A stretch of DNA of 33,555 nucleotides from UBA4615 sp035628395 (GCA_035628395.1 DASPJX010000109.1:1-33555); one strand, 5' to 3'; positions 22,450-31,437 are shown, numbered from the stretch's first letter. Made by a program: numbers and translations. The notes: generated by a model not told the origin, from the sequence alone.

Positions 22450-23664
22450 ATGAACAGGACGACAGCGGCCGCAGCCGTGATCGCGGCCGCGGCCGCGCTG
22501 TACGCCGGCGCCGCCGCGGCGCAGCAGGGACCGGTCAAGATCGGCATCCTGAACGACCAGAACGCGGTCTACTCGAGCATCACCGGCCAGGGCTCGGTCG
22601 CGGCCGCGCGGCTCGCGATCGAGGACGCCGGCGGCACGGTGCTCGGCCGGCCGGTCGAGCTGGTCGTGGCCGACCACCAGCACAAGCCCGACATCGGCTC
22701 GTCGATCGCGCGGCGCTGGTTCGACGTCGAGGGCGTGGGCGCGATCTTCGACATCTACAGCTCGGGCGTCGCGCTCGCGGTGCAGCGCATCGCCGAGGAC
22801 AAGGACAAGGTGCTCGTCGTCTCGATGGCGAGCAGCCGCGACATCGGCGGCAAGGCCTGCTCGCCGAACGGCATGCAGTGGGCCAACGACGGCTACGCGG
22901 TCGCGAACCTGACGATCAAGGGCGCGGCGGGCAGCGGCGGGCCGAACACCTGGTACTTCATGACCGTGGACTACACCGCGGGCCACAGCATCGAGCGCGA
23001 CGCGCGCGCGATGGTCGAGGCGGCCAAGGGCAGCACCGCCGGCGCGGTGCGCTTCCCGATCGGCAACACCGACTTCAGCTCGTTCCTGCTGCAGGCGCAG
23101 GCGTCCAAGGCGAAGAACATCGGCCTGATCGCGGGCGGGGCCGACCTGACCAACGCGACCAAGCAGGCGGGCGAGTACCGGATCCGCGAGCAGGGCCAGC
23201 AGTTCGTGCCCTTCTCGATGACGACGGACGACGTCTACGCGCTGGGCAACAAGGTGGTGGCCGGCATGCCGACGGTGCAGGGCTTCTACTGGGACGAGAA
23301 CGACGCGACCCGGGCGTGGACGGAGCGCTTCAAGAAGGCGTACGGCGGCAAGATGCCGACCGACCCGCAGGCGAACGTCTACAGCGCGGTGCTGCACTAC
23401 CTGAAGGCGGTGAAGGCGGCGAACACGACGGAGACGAAGGCGGTGCTCGCGAAGATGCGCGAGACGCCGGTCCAGGACTTCTTCACGCCCGGCGCGAAGA
23501 TCCGCGAGGACGGCCGGGTGATGCGGCCGCTGTGGTACGCGGTGGCGAAGGCGCCCGAGGAGATGAAGCACAAGGACGACGTGCTGAAGCTCGTGAAGAA
23601 GTTCTCCGCCGAGGAGGCCTTCGTGCCGGTCGCGCAGAGCGAGTGCCCGCTGCTGAAGAAGTGA
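22450..23664 (+). CDS. ABC transporter substrate-binding protein, branched-chain amino-acid type
   Basis: The 404-residue periplasmic protein has a signal peptide (MNRTTAAAAVI... to AAAAQ near residue 25) and a type I periplasmic-binding fold (Peripla_BP_6). The mature start is GPVKIGILNDQNAVYS, followed by GQGSVAAARLAIEDAGG and VVADHQHKPD. Relatives bind amino acids, aromatic acids or other organic acids; the ligand is not predictable here. No permease or ATPase genes are nearby, so it must share a transporter encoded elsewhere. A GGGAGGA site precedes ATG 22450. Its promoter carries the same operator as the carboxylase gene 6.7 kb away, which ties it to the acyl-CoA pathway and suggests the ligand is that pathway's substrate. 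Confidence 0.9.
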   Translation: MNRTTAAAAVIAAAAALYAGAAAAQQGPVKIGILNDQNAVYSSITGQGSVAAARLAIEDAGGTVLGRPVELVVADHQHKPDIGSSIARRWFDVEGVGAIFDIYSSGVALAVQRIAEDKDKVLVVSMASSRDIGGKACSPNGMQWANDGYAVANLTIKGAAGSGGPNTWYFMTVDYTAGHSIERDARAMVEAAKGSTAGAVRFPIGNTDFSSFLLQAQASKAKNIGLIAGGADLTNATKQAGEYRIREQGQQFVPFSMTTDDVYALGNKVVAGMPTVQGFYWDENDATRAWTERFKKAYGGKMPTDPQANVYSAVLHYLKAVKAANTTETKAVLAKMRETPVQDFFTPGAKIREDGRVMRPLWYAVAKAPEEMKHKDDVLKLVKKFSAEEAFVPVAQSECPLLKK

Positions 23665-23741
23665 CGCGACGGCGGTCCGAGCGCGCAGGCGGCGGCCCGG
23701 AGCGGCGTCGCCGGCCCGGAGCGGGCCGCGCCCCGGGCCGC

Positions 23742-23829
23742 GCCGTGAACGGGCGGCCGAGGCGCCGTGCACGGGCCGTCGAGGTGCCGTGCACGGGCCG
23801 TCGTTGCACCGTGGACGGGCAACGGAGCC
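23742..23829. repeat. Four imperfect 22-bp tandem repeats, intergenic
   Basis: Four consecutive 22-base units of the form GCCGTGcACGGGccgtcgag begin at 23742, 23764, 23786 and 23808. The second and third units are the most alike and the last is the most diverged. The array lies between the convergent binding-protein and CoA-ligase genes. I see no coding function. Confidence 0.8.
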
Positions 23830-23837
23830 GCCGCGAC

Positions 23838-23868
23838 GCGGGATCGTCACGCAGGTGACGATCCCCGC
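23838..23868. terminator. Hairpin between convergent binding-protein and CoA-ligase genes
   Basis: GGATCGTCAC (23841-23850), loop GCAG and GTGACGATCC (23855-23864) form a perfect 10-bp stem. It extends by GCG/CGC on both sides with one bulged C. It sits just after the ligase stop on the minus strand. There is no T-run, so it is probably a bidirectional, GC-only terminator or an RNA 3'-end stabiliser. Confidence 0.55.
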
Positions 23869-23873
23869 CCCGC

Positions 23874-25604
23874 TCACAGCAGCGCCTTCAGCTCCTCCTT
23901 CTTGACCTTGCCGGTCGCGGTCATCGGGAGCGCGTCGACGACGCGCACCTCGGGCAGCTTGTAGACGGCGAGGCGCTCGCGGCAGAACGCGACGATCGCG
24001 GCGGCGTCGACGGGCTGCGCCGGGTCGACGGTGACGAAGGCGACCGGCACCTGCCCGCGCGCCTCGTCCTCGCGCCCGATCACGCCGCTGCCGGTGATCG
24101 CCGGGTGCTGGCCGAGCACCGCCTCGATCTCGGCCGGGAAGACGCTCATGCCCTTGACCTTGAGCATCTCCTTGCGACGGCCGAGGAAGTGGACGGTGCC
24201 GCGCTCGCCGATCATGCCGAGGTCGCCGGTGCGCAGCCAGCCGTCGACGATCGCCTCGGCGCTCGCCTCGGGCTTGCCCCAGTAGCCCTTCAGCAGCGAC
24301 GGGCTGCGCACGCAGAGCTCGCCCTCCCGGCCGATCGGCACGAGGCGATCCGAGCCGAACTCCATGATCTTGAACTCGGTGCCCGGCACCGCGAGCCCGC
24401 AGAACACCTGCTGCGCGCGCAGGTCGGCGTCGCCGTCCTGCCAGCCGCGCGTCACGGTGTCGAACGAGTGCGTCTCGGTCATCCCCCAGGCGGCCTCGCG
24501 CAGCGTGGCGCCGGTCAGCTCGCGCCAGCGCTCGCGGAACGCGGGGTTGAGCTTCTTGACGAACGACGCGACGAGCACCGCCCGCAGCGAGCGCAGGTCG
24601 TGCTCGGCGGCGCGCGGATGCTCCATCACCTGCACCGCGTTGTCGACCAGCATGAACGCGGCGGTGGCGCGGTGGCGCTCGACCGCGGCCATGAACGCGT
24701 CGGGGTCCCAGCGCGCGAGCAGCACGCAGGTGGCGCCGGCGAACACCGGCAGCATCACGCCGACGTCCTGGCCGGCCACCCAGAACACCGGCCAGAAGTC
24801 GATCACGATGTCGTCGGGGCCGATCGTGGTCGAGATCGAGCTCATCACCGCGCTCGTGTAGACCATGTCCCACTGCGTGTGGACGCAGCCCTTCGGCATG
24901 CCGGTGGTGCCGCCGGTGTAGTTGAGCGCGGCGATCGCGTCGAGGTCGGCGGGGCCGGCGGGCGCGGGCCCGGTCTCCTCGCGCAGCGCGCGCATCAGGT
25001 CCTCGCCCCCGGGCACCTCGACGCGCGGCTGCAGCAGCGCCGCCGGCACCGGGCCGAGCGGCTCGGCGGGGATCGCGTCGGCGAACGCGGTCCAGAGCAC
25101 CGAGCGCACCGGCGTGCGCGGCAGCGCGCGCTGCACGACGTCGGCGAGCTGGTCGTGCGCGACGAGCAGCGTCGCGCCCGAGTCGTTCAGCTCGTAGACG
25201 AGCTCGGTCTCGGTGAACATCGGGTTGACCGGCACGTGCACGCAGCCCGCCTTCAGCGTGCCGAAGAACACGACGAGGAACTGCGGGCAGTTGGGCAGGA
25301 ACACCGCGACCCGGTCGCCCGGGGCGAGCCCGCGCCGCCGCAGCGTCGCGGCGAAGCGGTCGCTCAGCGCGTCGAGCTCGCCATAGGTGGTCGCGGCGCC
25401 GTAGTAGAGCACCGCGGCCTTGTCGGGCGTGCGGCGCGCCCAGCCGCGCAGGTACTCGGTCAGCGGCACGCGCCCGAGCGGGTAGACCGGCTCGCGCGGG
25501 ATCTCGGCGGGCCAGTTCGCGTCGCGCAGCGCCGCGACGCGCGCCAGGTAGCCGGCCTCGTCGCCGGTGTCGAACGCCGGGGTGCCGTCGGCGGGGCTCT
25601 GCAT
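23874..25604 (-). CDS. AMP-forming acyl-CoA ligase
   Basis: The 576-residue member of the ANL superfamily activates a carboxylic acid to its CoA thioester through an acyl-AMP. It has the P-loop YTGGTTGMPKG (229-239), the A5-type motif WGMTETHSFD, the hinge region GDLGMIGERGTVHFLGRRKE, the segment VKGMSVFPAEIE and the C-terminal catalytic Lys in TATGKVKK (Lys566). The substrate is unknown; the overall pattern is that of medium- or long-chain and aromatic acid ligases. ATG at 25604 has an ideal GGAGGAGACA. It lies 53 bp downstream of the carboxylase gene on the same strand, so the two form an operon under the predicted MarR-controlled promoter. Confidence 0.92.
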   Translation of the reverse strand: MQSPADGTPAFDTGDEAGYLARVAALRDANWPAEIPREPVYPLGRVPLTEYLRGWARRTPDKAAVLYYGAATTYGELDALSDRFAATLRRRGLAPGDRVAVFLPNCPQFLVVFFGTLKAGCVHVPVNPMFTETELVYELNDSGATLLVAHDQLADVVQRALPRTPVRSVLWTAFADAIPAEPLGPVPAALLQPRVEVPGGEDLMRALREETGPAPAGPADLDAIAALNYTGGTTGMPKGCVHTQWDMVYTSAVMSSISTTIGPDDIVIDFWPVFWVAGQDVGVMLPVFAGATCVLLARWDPDAFMAAVERHRATAAFMLVDNAVQVMEHPRAAEHDLRSLRAVLVASFVKKLNPAFRERWRELTGATLREAAWGMTETHSFDTVTRGWQDGDADLRAQQVFCGLAVPGTEFKIMEFGSDRLVPIGREGELCVRSPSLLKGYWGKPEASAEAIVDGWLRTGDLGMIGERGTVHFLGRRKEMLKVKGMSVFPAEIEAVLGQHPAITGSGVIGREDEARGQVPVAFVTVDPAQPVDAAAIVAFCRERLAVYKLPEVRVVDALPMTATGKVKKEELKALL

Positions 25605-25657
25605 CTCGTGTCTCCTCCAGTCGGTGCCCGCGCGCGGCGCGGGCGTCGGTTCACGCT

Positions 25658-28600
25658 CTACCAGACGTCGACGCTCGGTCGCTTCTTGCGCCGCGCGGCG
25701 CCGGGCGGGCCGGCGGCGCGCAGCGCGCGCGCCAGCACGTCGCGGGTGTCGGCGGGGTCGATCACGTCGTCGATCTCGAAGAAGGTCGCGGTGGCGAGCG
25801 CCTTGTTCCGCTCGTACGACTGCGCCACCTTCTCCTCGAACCAGCGCTTGCGCGCCTCGGGGTCCTCGATCGCGGCGAGCTCCTTGCGGTAGGCGAGCTT
25901 GATCGCGCCCTCGAGGCCCATCGCGCCGAACTCGGCGGTCGGCCACGCGACGATCAGCAGCGACGCGTGGTTGCTGCCCCCGGTCATCGCCAGCGCGCCG
26001 AGCCCGTAGCCCTTCCTCAGCACGACCGTGAGGAACGGCACCGTCGCGTTGGCCGCGGCGACGAACATCCGCGACACGTGACGCACCTGCGCGGTCTTCT
26101 CGACCTCGGGGCCGACCATCATGCCGGGCGTGTCGGACAGCGACAGGATCGGCAGGTCGAACGCGTCGCACAGCTGGATGAAGCGCGCGGCCTTGTCGGC
26201 CGCGTCGGCGTCGATCGCGCCGCCGAGGTGGCGCGAGTCGTTGGCGATCAGCCCGAGCGGGCGGCCGCGCAGCCGGATCAGCGCGGTCACCATGCCGGCC
26301 CCGAAGCCGCGGCGCAGCTCGAGCACCGAGCCCGCGTCGGCGATCCCCTCGATCACGCGGCGCACGTCGTAGGCGCGCAGCCGGTTCTCGGGCACCGCGT
26401 GGCGCAGACGGCGCGGGTCGGCCTCGCGCCACTCGGGCAGCGGGCCGCGGAAGTACGACAGGTAGCGCCGGGCGACGGCGACCGCCGCGGCCTCGTCGTC
26501 GACCTCGACGTCGACGACGCCGTTGGGCACCTGCACCGACATCGGGCCGATCTCCTCGGGCCGGAACACGCCGAGCCCGCCGCCCTCGATCATCGCCGGC
26601 CCGCCCATGCCGATGTTCGCGTCGCGCGCGGCGACGATCACGTCGCAGCCGCCGAGCAGCGCGGCGTTGCCGGCGAAGCAGTAGCCCGAGACGACGCCGA
26701 CGGTCGGCACCAGGCCGCTCAGCGCGCCCATCCGCACGAAGGTCGTCGTGTCGAGCCCCGCGGGCGTGGGCCAGTCGTCGCCGGGCCGTCCGCCGCCGCC
26801 CTCGGCGAACACCACGAGCGGCATCGCCCAGCGCTCGCACAGCGCGAGCATCCGGTCCTTCTTGCGATGGTTGATCACGCCCTGCGTGCCGGCGAACACC
26901 GTGTAGTCGTACGCGAGCACCGCGCAGCGCGCCGCGTCCTCGCCGTGCGTCGCGGCGTCGACGGTGCCGTGGCCGGCGATCATCCCGTCGGCCGGCGACA
27001 TCCGCAGCAGCTCCTCGAAGCCGCGGCGCGAGCGCTGCGCGGCGAGCGCGAGCCCGCCGTACTCGACGAAGCTGTCGGCGTCGAACAGGTCGTCGAGGTT
27101 CTCGCGCACCGTCCGGCGCCCGACCGCGCGACGCCGCGCGACCGCCTCGGGCCGGCGCGCGTCGAGCAGCGCGGCGCGCCGCTCGAGCACCTCGCGCAGG
27201 TCGTCGCGCACGTGGTCGAGGTCGACCGCGTCGGTGCGCGCCACCGCGGCCGCGTCGTCGGCGGCGGGCTCGATCCACGCGAGCGCGGCGGCCTCGTAGA
27301 CCGCGTCGCCGGGCGCCGCGTCGACGCGCACGACGATGCCCGCGCAGGGCGCGCCGACCACGTGCTCCATCTTCATCGCGTCGAGCACCGCCACCGGCTG
27401 GTCGCGGCGCACCGCGTCGCCCGGCCGGACCTCGAGCGAGACCACCGTGCCCTGCAGCGGCGCGGCGACCGGCGCGGCGTCCGGATGCGCGGGCGGGGCG
27501 ACCGGCGCGGCCGCGCGCGGTGCGCCGGTTTCCCCACCCGCAGCGAACACCGCGAGCACGTCGGCGCCGCGCGCGCTGCGCGGGCCCGCCGCGTGCCCGG
27601 GCGCTCCGACCGAGGCCGCCGGCGGCGCGTCGTCGCCGGGGACGACGAGCTCGGCGATCCGCTCGTCGAGGAAGCGCGTGTGGATCCGGTCGGCGAGCAC
27701 GTCCGGATGCGCGAGCAGCCGGCCCAGCAGCCCGACGTTGGTCGCCACGCCCTCGATCCGGAACTCGCGCAGCGCGCGCCGCGCGCGGCGCATCGCGTCG
27801 TCGAAGCCGCCGGGCGCGTGGACGATCAGCTTCGCGAGCAGCGAGTCGTAGCGGGCGCCGATCGGGCAGCCGGCGTGACCGAAGGTGTCGACGCGCACGC
27901 CGGGGCCCGCCGGCGGCTCGAACGCGAGCAGCGTGCCCGACGACGGTCGCGCGAGCCCGTCCGCGCCGATCGTCTCGGCGTTCACGCGCAGCTGGATCGC
28001 GTGGCCCGCGGGCGCGGGGCCGCCGCGCCCGAGCCCGAGCTCGTCCAGCGTCGCGCCGCCGGCCAGGCGCAGCTGCAGGCTCACCAGGTCGAGCCCGGTG
28101 ACCGCCTCGGTCACGGTGTGCTCGACCTGCAGCCGCGGGTTGGTCTCGATGAAGGCGAACTCGGTCGCGCCCGACGGCGCGCGCGAGACCAGGAACTCGA
28201 AGGTGCCGAGGCCCTCGTAGCGGACGGCGCGCGCCATGCGCAGCGCCGCGGCGAACAGCCGCTCGCGGGTCGCGGCGTCGAGCCCGGGGCTGGGCGCGAC
28301 CTCGACGAGCTTCTGGTGGCGGCGCTGCAGCGTGCACTCGCGCTCGCCGAGGTGGACCGCGTCGCGGCCGTCGCCGATCACCTGGACCTCGACGTGGCGC
28401 GCGTCGGGCATCAGCCGCTCGACGTACAGCGAGCCGTCGCCGAAGGCCTTGCGCGCCTCGGACTCGCAGCGCGGCCACGCCGCCTCGAGCTCCGCCGCGT
28501 CGCGCACCACGCGCATGCCGCGCCCGCCGCCGCCGGCGAGCGCCTTGACGATCGCGCCGGCGCCGGCGGGCAGCCCGGCGACGAACGCCCGCGCCTCGTC

Positions 28601-29020
28601 GAGCGAGGTGGGCGTGCCGGTGCCGGCGAGCACCGGCACGTCGCAGTCGCCGGCGAGCGCGCGCGCGCGCACCTTGTCGCCGAACAGGGCGAGCAGCTCG
28701 GGGCGCGGGCCGACGAACGCGAGGCCGGCCTCGCGCACCCGCGCGGCGAAGGCCGCGTTCTCGCTGAGGAAGCCGTAGCCGGGGTGCACCGCGTCGCAGC
28801 CCGCCGCGCGCGCCGCGGCGAGCAGCGCGTCGGCGTCGAGATAGGCGGCCACGCCCTCGCCGGGCAGCGCGACCGCCGCGTCGGCGAGGCGCAGGTGCAG
28901 GCCGTGCGCGTCGTCGCGCGCGTGGACCGCGACGCTGCGGATGCCCAGGTCGGCCGCCGCGCGGGCGATGCGGACGGCGATCTCGCCGCGGTTGGCGATC
29001 AGCAGGGCGGTGGGTGTCAT
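25658..29020 (-). CDS. Single-chain acyl-CoA carboxylase (biotin carboxylase-BCCP-carboxyltransferase)
   Basis: All three functions of a biotin-dependent carboxylase are in one 1120-residue chain. Residues 1-450 are biotin carboxylase, with IANRGEIAVRIAR, the ATP-grasp loop GGGGRGM, HVEVQVIGD and the catalytic ETNPRLQVEHTVTE. A linker and the biotinyl domain follow, with Lys550 in DAMKMEHV. Residues of about 620-1120 are the carboxyltransferase, with GYCFAGNAALLGGCD and SDTPGMMVGPEVEKT. Length and order match the single-chain long-chain acyl-CoA carboxylase (LCC) described from Mycobacterium avium, which forms hexamers. Its preference (acetyl, propionyl or longer acyl-CoA) cannot be assigned by eye. 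It is transcribed divergently from marR and followed by the acyl-CoA ligase gene. Confidence 0.92.
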   Translation of the reverse strand: MTPTALLIANRGEIAVRIARAAADLGIRSVAVHARDDAHGLHLRLADAAVALPGEGVAAYLDADALLAAARAAGCDAVHPGYGFLSENAAFAARVREAGLAFVGPRPELLALFGDKVRARALAGDCDVPVLAGTGTPTSLDEARAFVAGLPAGAGAIVKALAGGGGRGMRVVRDAAELEAAWPRCESEARKAFGDGSLYVERLMPDARHVEVQVIGDGRDAVHLGERECTLQRRHQKLVEVAPSPGLDAATRERLFAAALRMARAVRYEGLGTFEFLVSRAPSGATEFAFIETNPRLQVEHTVTEAVTGLDLVSLQLRLAGGATLDELGLGRGGPAPAGHAIQLRVNAETIGADGLARPSSGTLLAFEPPAGPGVRVDTFGHAGCPIGARYDSLLAKLIVHAPGGFDDAMRRARRALREFRIEGVATNVGLLGRLLAHPDVLADRIHTRFLDERIAELVVPGDDAPPAASVGAPGHAAGPRSARGADVLAVFAAGGETGAPRAAAPVAPPAHPDAAPVAAPLQGTVVSLEVRPGDAVRRDQPVAVLDAMKMEHVVGAPCAGIVVRVDAAPGDAVYEAAALAWIEPAADDAAAVARTDAVDLDHVRDDLREVLERRAALLDARRPEAVARRRAVGRRTVRENLDDLFDADSFVEYGGLALAAQRSRRGFEELLRMSPADGMIAGHGTVDAATHGEDAARCAVLAYDYTVFAGTQGVINHRKKDRMLALCERWAMPLVVFAEGGGGRPGDDWPTPAGLDTTTFVRMGALSGLVPTVGVVSGYCFAGNAALLGGCDVIVAARDANIGMGGPAMIEGGGLGVFRPEEIGPMSVQVPNGVVDVEVDDEAAAVAVARRYLSYFRGPLPEWREADPRRLRHAVPENRLRAYDVRRVIEGIADAGSVLELRRGFGAGMVTALIRLRGRPLGLIANDSRHLGGAIDADAADKAARFIQLCDAFDLPILSLSDTPGMMVGPEVEKTAQVRHVSRMFVAAANATVPFLTVVLRKGYGLGALAMTGGSNHASLLIVAWPTAEFGAMGLEGAIKLAYRKELAAIEDPEARKRWFEEKVAQSYERNKALATATFFEIDDVIDPADTRDVLARALRAAGPPGAARRKKRPSVDVW

Positions 29021-29077
29021 CGACGGTCCGTGCGGGAACGGCGACGCATCGACGCGACGCGGCGACCTCCCCGGGGC

Positions 29078-29116
29078 ACTCTAGGAGCCGTGCCGTCGAT
29101 GTGTCAATATGTTGAT
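29078..29116 (-). promoter_or_regulatory. Carboxylase promoter with predicted MarR operator
   Basis: On the minus strand ATCAAC-ATA-TTGACAC (29116-29101) includes the -35 TTGACA (29107-29102). After 18 bases TAGAGT (29083-29078) fits a -10, four of six. The start codon is 58 bases beyond. The site lies in the 143-bp gap between the carboxylase and the divergent marR gene, where MarR repressors usually bind, and so could control both. It matches the site at 22333-22348. Confidence 0.7.
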
Positions 29117-29163
29117 TCCATGACCACGACCGGCCCGGGCCGCTCCGGGCGTGCGAGGCGACG

Positions 29164-29811
29164 ATGACCGACGAGTCCGATGCCGAAGGCGGAACCGCCC
29201 GCCGCGCGAGGCGCGCCGCCGTGCCCGAGGCCGCGCGGGCGCGCGCCGCGCGGCCGCGCCCGGCCGCGCCGCCGCCGCGCCCCGCCGACGACGAGCTCAA
29301 CAACCGGCTCTTCTTCCGGCTGTTCCAGGTGATGAACCTCTACGAGCGCGTCGGCCAGCGCGAGGTCGGCTGCTCGGGCGTGCAGGGCGCGGTGCTGGGC
29401 GCGCTGTCGGTCGAGCCGGAGACCGGCGTCGCGTTCTCCGAGCTCGCCGCGCACCTCGCGGTCAGCCGCCAGAACCTCGACGGCGTGCTGAAGCGTCTCG
29501 AGAAGCTCGGCTGGATCGAGCGCGTCGGCAACCCCGACAACCGCCGGATCAAGATGGTGCGGCTCACCCCGCCCGGCCGCGCGGCCTGGGACGGGATCAT
29601 CGAGCGCTCGATGCGCTTCTACCGCGCCGGCACGCGCGGCATCCCGCGCGCCGACCGCGCGGCCTTCGTCGACACGCTGATCCGCATCGGCCGGGGCCTG
29701 AAGGCGATCCCGCCCGGCGCGATCTCGGGCGCCGCGTCCGCGGCCGACGACGCCCCCCCGCCCCCGCGGCGCGCCGGCCGCGGCCCGACGTCCAGGAAGG
29801 AGACGAGATGA
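29164..29811 (+). CDS. MarR-family transcriptional regulator
   Basis: The 215-residue regulator has a Pro/Ala/Arg-rich N-terminal 40 residues, then the MarR fold. A dimerisation helix (DDELNNRLFFRLFQVMNLYE) precedes the winged helix, with the recognition region ELAAHLAVSRQNLDGVLKRLEKLGWIER (93-120) and a wing around NPDNRRIKMVRLTPPG. Such proteins usually repress divergent catabolic genes until an aromatic acid or acyl-CoA binds. The operator-like palindrome at 29101-29116 lies between it and the carboxylase gene. Its 25-residue C-terminal tail is disordered-looking and overlaps the ligase ribosome binding site. The stop overlaps the ligase ATG (ATGA), so both are co-translated. ATG at 29164 has an AGG eight bases upstream. 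Confidence 0.92.
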   Translation: MTDESDAEGGTARRARRAAVPEAARARAARPRPAAPPPRPADDELNNRLFFRLFQVMNLYERVGQREVGCSGVQGAVLGALSVEPETGVAFSELAAHLAVSRQNLDGVLKRLEKLGWIERVGNPDNRRIKMVRLTPPGRAAWDGIIERSMRFYRAGTRGIPRADRAAFVDTLIRIGRGLKAIPPGAISGAASAADDAPPPPRRAGRGPTSRKETR

Positions 29812-31424
29812 CCGACCGATCGCTGTCCGAGGTTCCCGCGCGCGAGACCTGCGTGCTGCGCTACGTGCTCGAGCGGCGCGCCGAGCAGACGCCGACGCGC
29901 GACTTCATCCGGCTCGGCGACGGCGGCGCGATCGGCTACCGCGCGTTCCGCGACGCGGTGCGCCGCACCGCCGCCGGCCTCGCCGCGCTCGGCGTGAAGC
30001 AGGGCGACACCGTCGTCGTCTGGATGCCGAACGGCGTCGACACGATCCGCGCGTGGTTCGCGATCAACTGGCTCGGCGCGGTCTACGTGCCGGTCAACGT
30101 CGCCTACCGCGGCAACCTGCTCGCGCACGTGCTCGCCAACGCGGGCGCGAGCGTCGCGGTCGCGAGCGTCGACCTCGTGCCGCGGCTCGAGGGGGTCGAC
30201 CGCGCCGCGCTGCGCACCGTGGTCGTGATGGGCGGCGAGGCGGCGCCGGTGCCGGGGCTCGAGCTGCTCGGGCCGCAGGCGCTCGACGGCGATCCGGCGA
30301 CGCTCGCCGATCCGCCGCGGCCGATCGAGCCCTGGGACCTGCAGTCGATCGTCTACACCTCGGGCACGACCGGGCGCTCGAAGGGCGTGATGAGCTCGTA
30401 CGCGCACCTGCACGACATGAGCGGCCCGCGCGCGCTGCCGATGCTCGGCCCCGACGACTGCTTCCTGCTGTACGGCCCGCTGTTCCACGTCGGCGGCACG
30501 CTGCCGGTGGTCGCGTCGCTGAACCGCGGCGGCACGGTCGCGGCGGCGGGCGAGTTCACGACCGAGGGCTTCTGGCCCGCGGTGCGCGCGACGCGCGCCA
30601 CCTTCGTGATCCTGCTCGGCGTGATGTCGAGCTTCGTGTCGAAGCGCCCGCCCTCGCCGCAGGACCGCGGCCACACGCTCGACAAGGTGATGATGATCCC
30701 GCTGCCCGACGACTGGCGCGCGTTCGCCGAGCGCTTCGGCACGACGGTCTACACGCTGTTCAACATGACCGAGATCAACGTGCCGATCGTCTCGGGCCCG
30801 AACCCCGAGGCGCCGGGCACCTGCGGGCGCGCGCGCCCGGGCGTCGCGCTGCGCATCGTCGACGAGCACGACCGCGAGGTGCCCGACGGCACGGTCGGCG
30901 AGCTGATCCTGCGCAGCGACGCGCCCTGGGCGCTGAACTCGGGCTACTTCAGGGACCCCGAGGCGACGGTGCGCGCGTGGCGCAACGGCTGGTTCCACAC
31001 CGGCGACGCGTTCCGCCGCGACGCCGACGGCAACTACTTCTTCGTCGACCGGATGAAGGACGCGATCCGCCGGCGCGGCGAGAACATCTCGTCGTTCGAG
31101 GTCGAGGTGGAGATCCTCGCGCATCCGCAGGTGCGCGAGTGCGCGGTGGTCGCGGTGCCGAACGAGACCGCCGAGGACGACGTGCTCGCGATCGTCGCGC
31201 CGGTGCCGGGCGAGACGATCGACCCGGCGGAGCTGCTCGACTTCCTGCGCCCGCGGCTCGCGCACTTCATGCTGCCGCGCTACCTGCGGATCATGCCCGA
31301 CCTGCCGCGCACGCCGACGCAGAAGGTGGAGAAGCACGTGCTGCGCGCCGCGGGCGTGACCGCCGACTGCTGGGACCGGGAGAAGGCGGGCGTGAAGGTC
31401 GCGCGCGAGCAGGTCCGGGGCTGA
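29808..31424 (+). CDS. ATP-dependent acyl-CoA ligase (CaiC-like ANL enzyme)
   Basis: The 538-residue protein is a second AMP-forming ligase, distinct from the one at 23874. It has the P-loop YTSGTTGRSKG (183-193), the motif LFNMTEINVP, the hinge GWFHTGDAFRRD and DRMKDAIRRRGENIS, and a C-terminal catalytic Lys in RTPTQKVEKHV. This pattern resembles the crotonobetaine/carnitine-CoA ligase branch (CaiC), whose members also serve other acids, so the substrate is open. Its ATG at 29808 lies within the marR stop (ATGA), with AGGAAGGAGA just upstream. Ligase expression is therefore tied to the regulator's, which makes it probable that its product or substrate is the MarR inducer. Confidence 0.92.
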   Translation: MTDRSLSEVPARETCVLRYVLERRAEQTPTRDFIRLGDGGAIGYRAFRDAVRRTAAGLAALGVKQGDTVVVWMPNGVDTIRAWFAINWLGAVYVPVNVAYRGNLLAHVLANAGASVAVASVDLVPRLEGVDRAALRTVVVMGGEAAPVPGLELLGPQALDGDPATLADPPRPIEPWDLQSIVYTSGTTGRSKGVMSSYAHLHDMSGPRALPMLGPDDCFLLYGPLFHVGGTLPVVASLNRGGTVAAAGEFTTEGFWPAVRATRATFVILLGVMSSFVSKRPPSPQDRGHTLDKVMMIPLPDDWRAFAERFGTTVYTLFNMTEINVPIVSGPNPEAPGTCGRARPGVALRIVDEHDREVPDGTVGELILRSDAPWALNSGYFRDPEATVRAWRNGWFHTGDAFRRDADGNYFFVDRMKDAIRRRGENISSFEVEVEILAHPQVRECAVVAVPNETAEDDVLAIVAPVPGETIDPAELLDFLRPRLAHFMLPRYLRIMPDLPRTPTQKVEKHVLRAAGVTADCWDREKAGVKVAREQVRG

Positions 31425-31437
31425 GGCGGGCGTCGGC

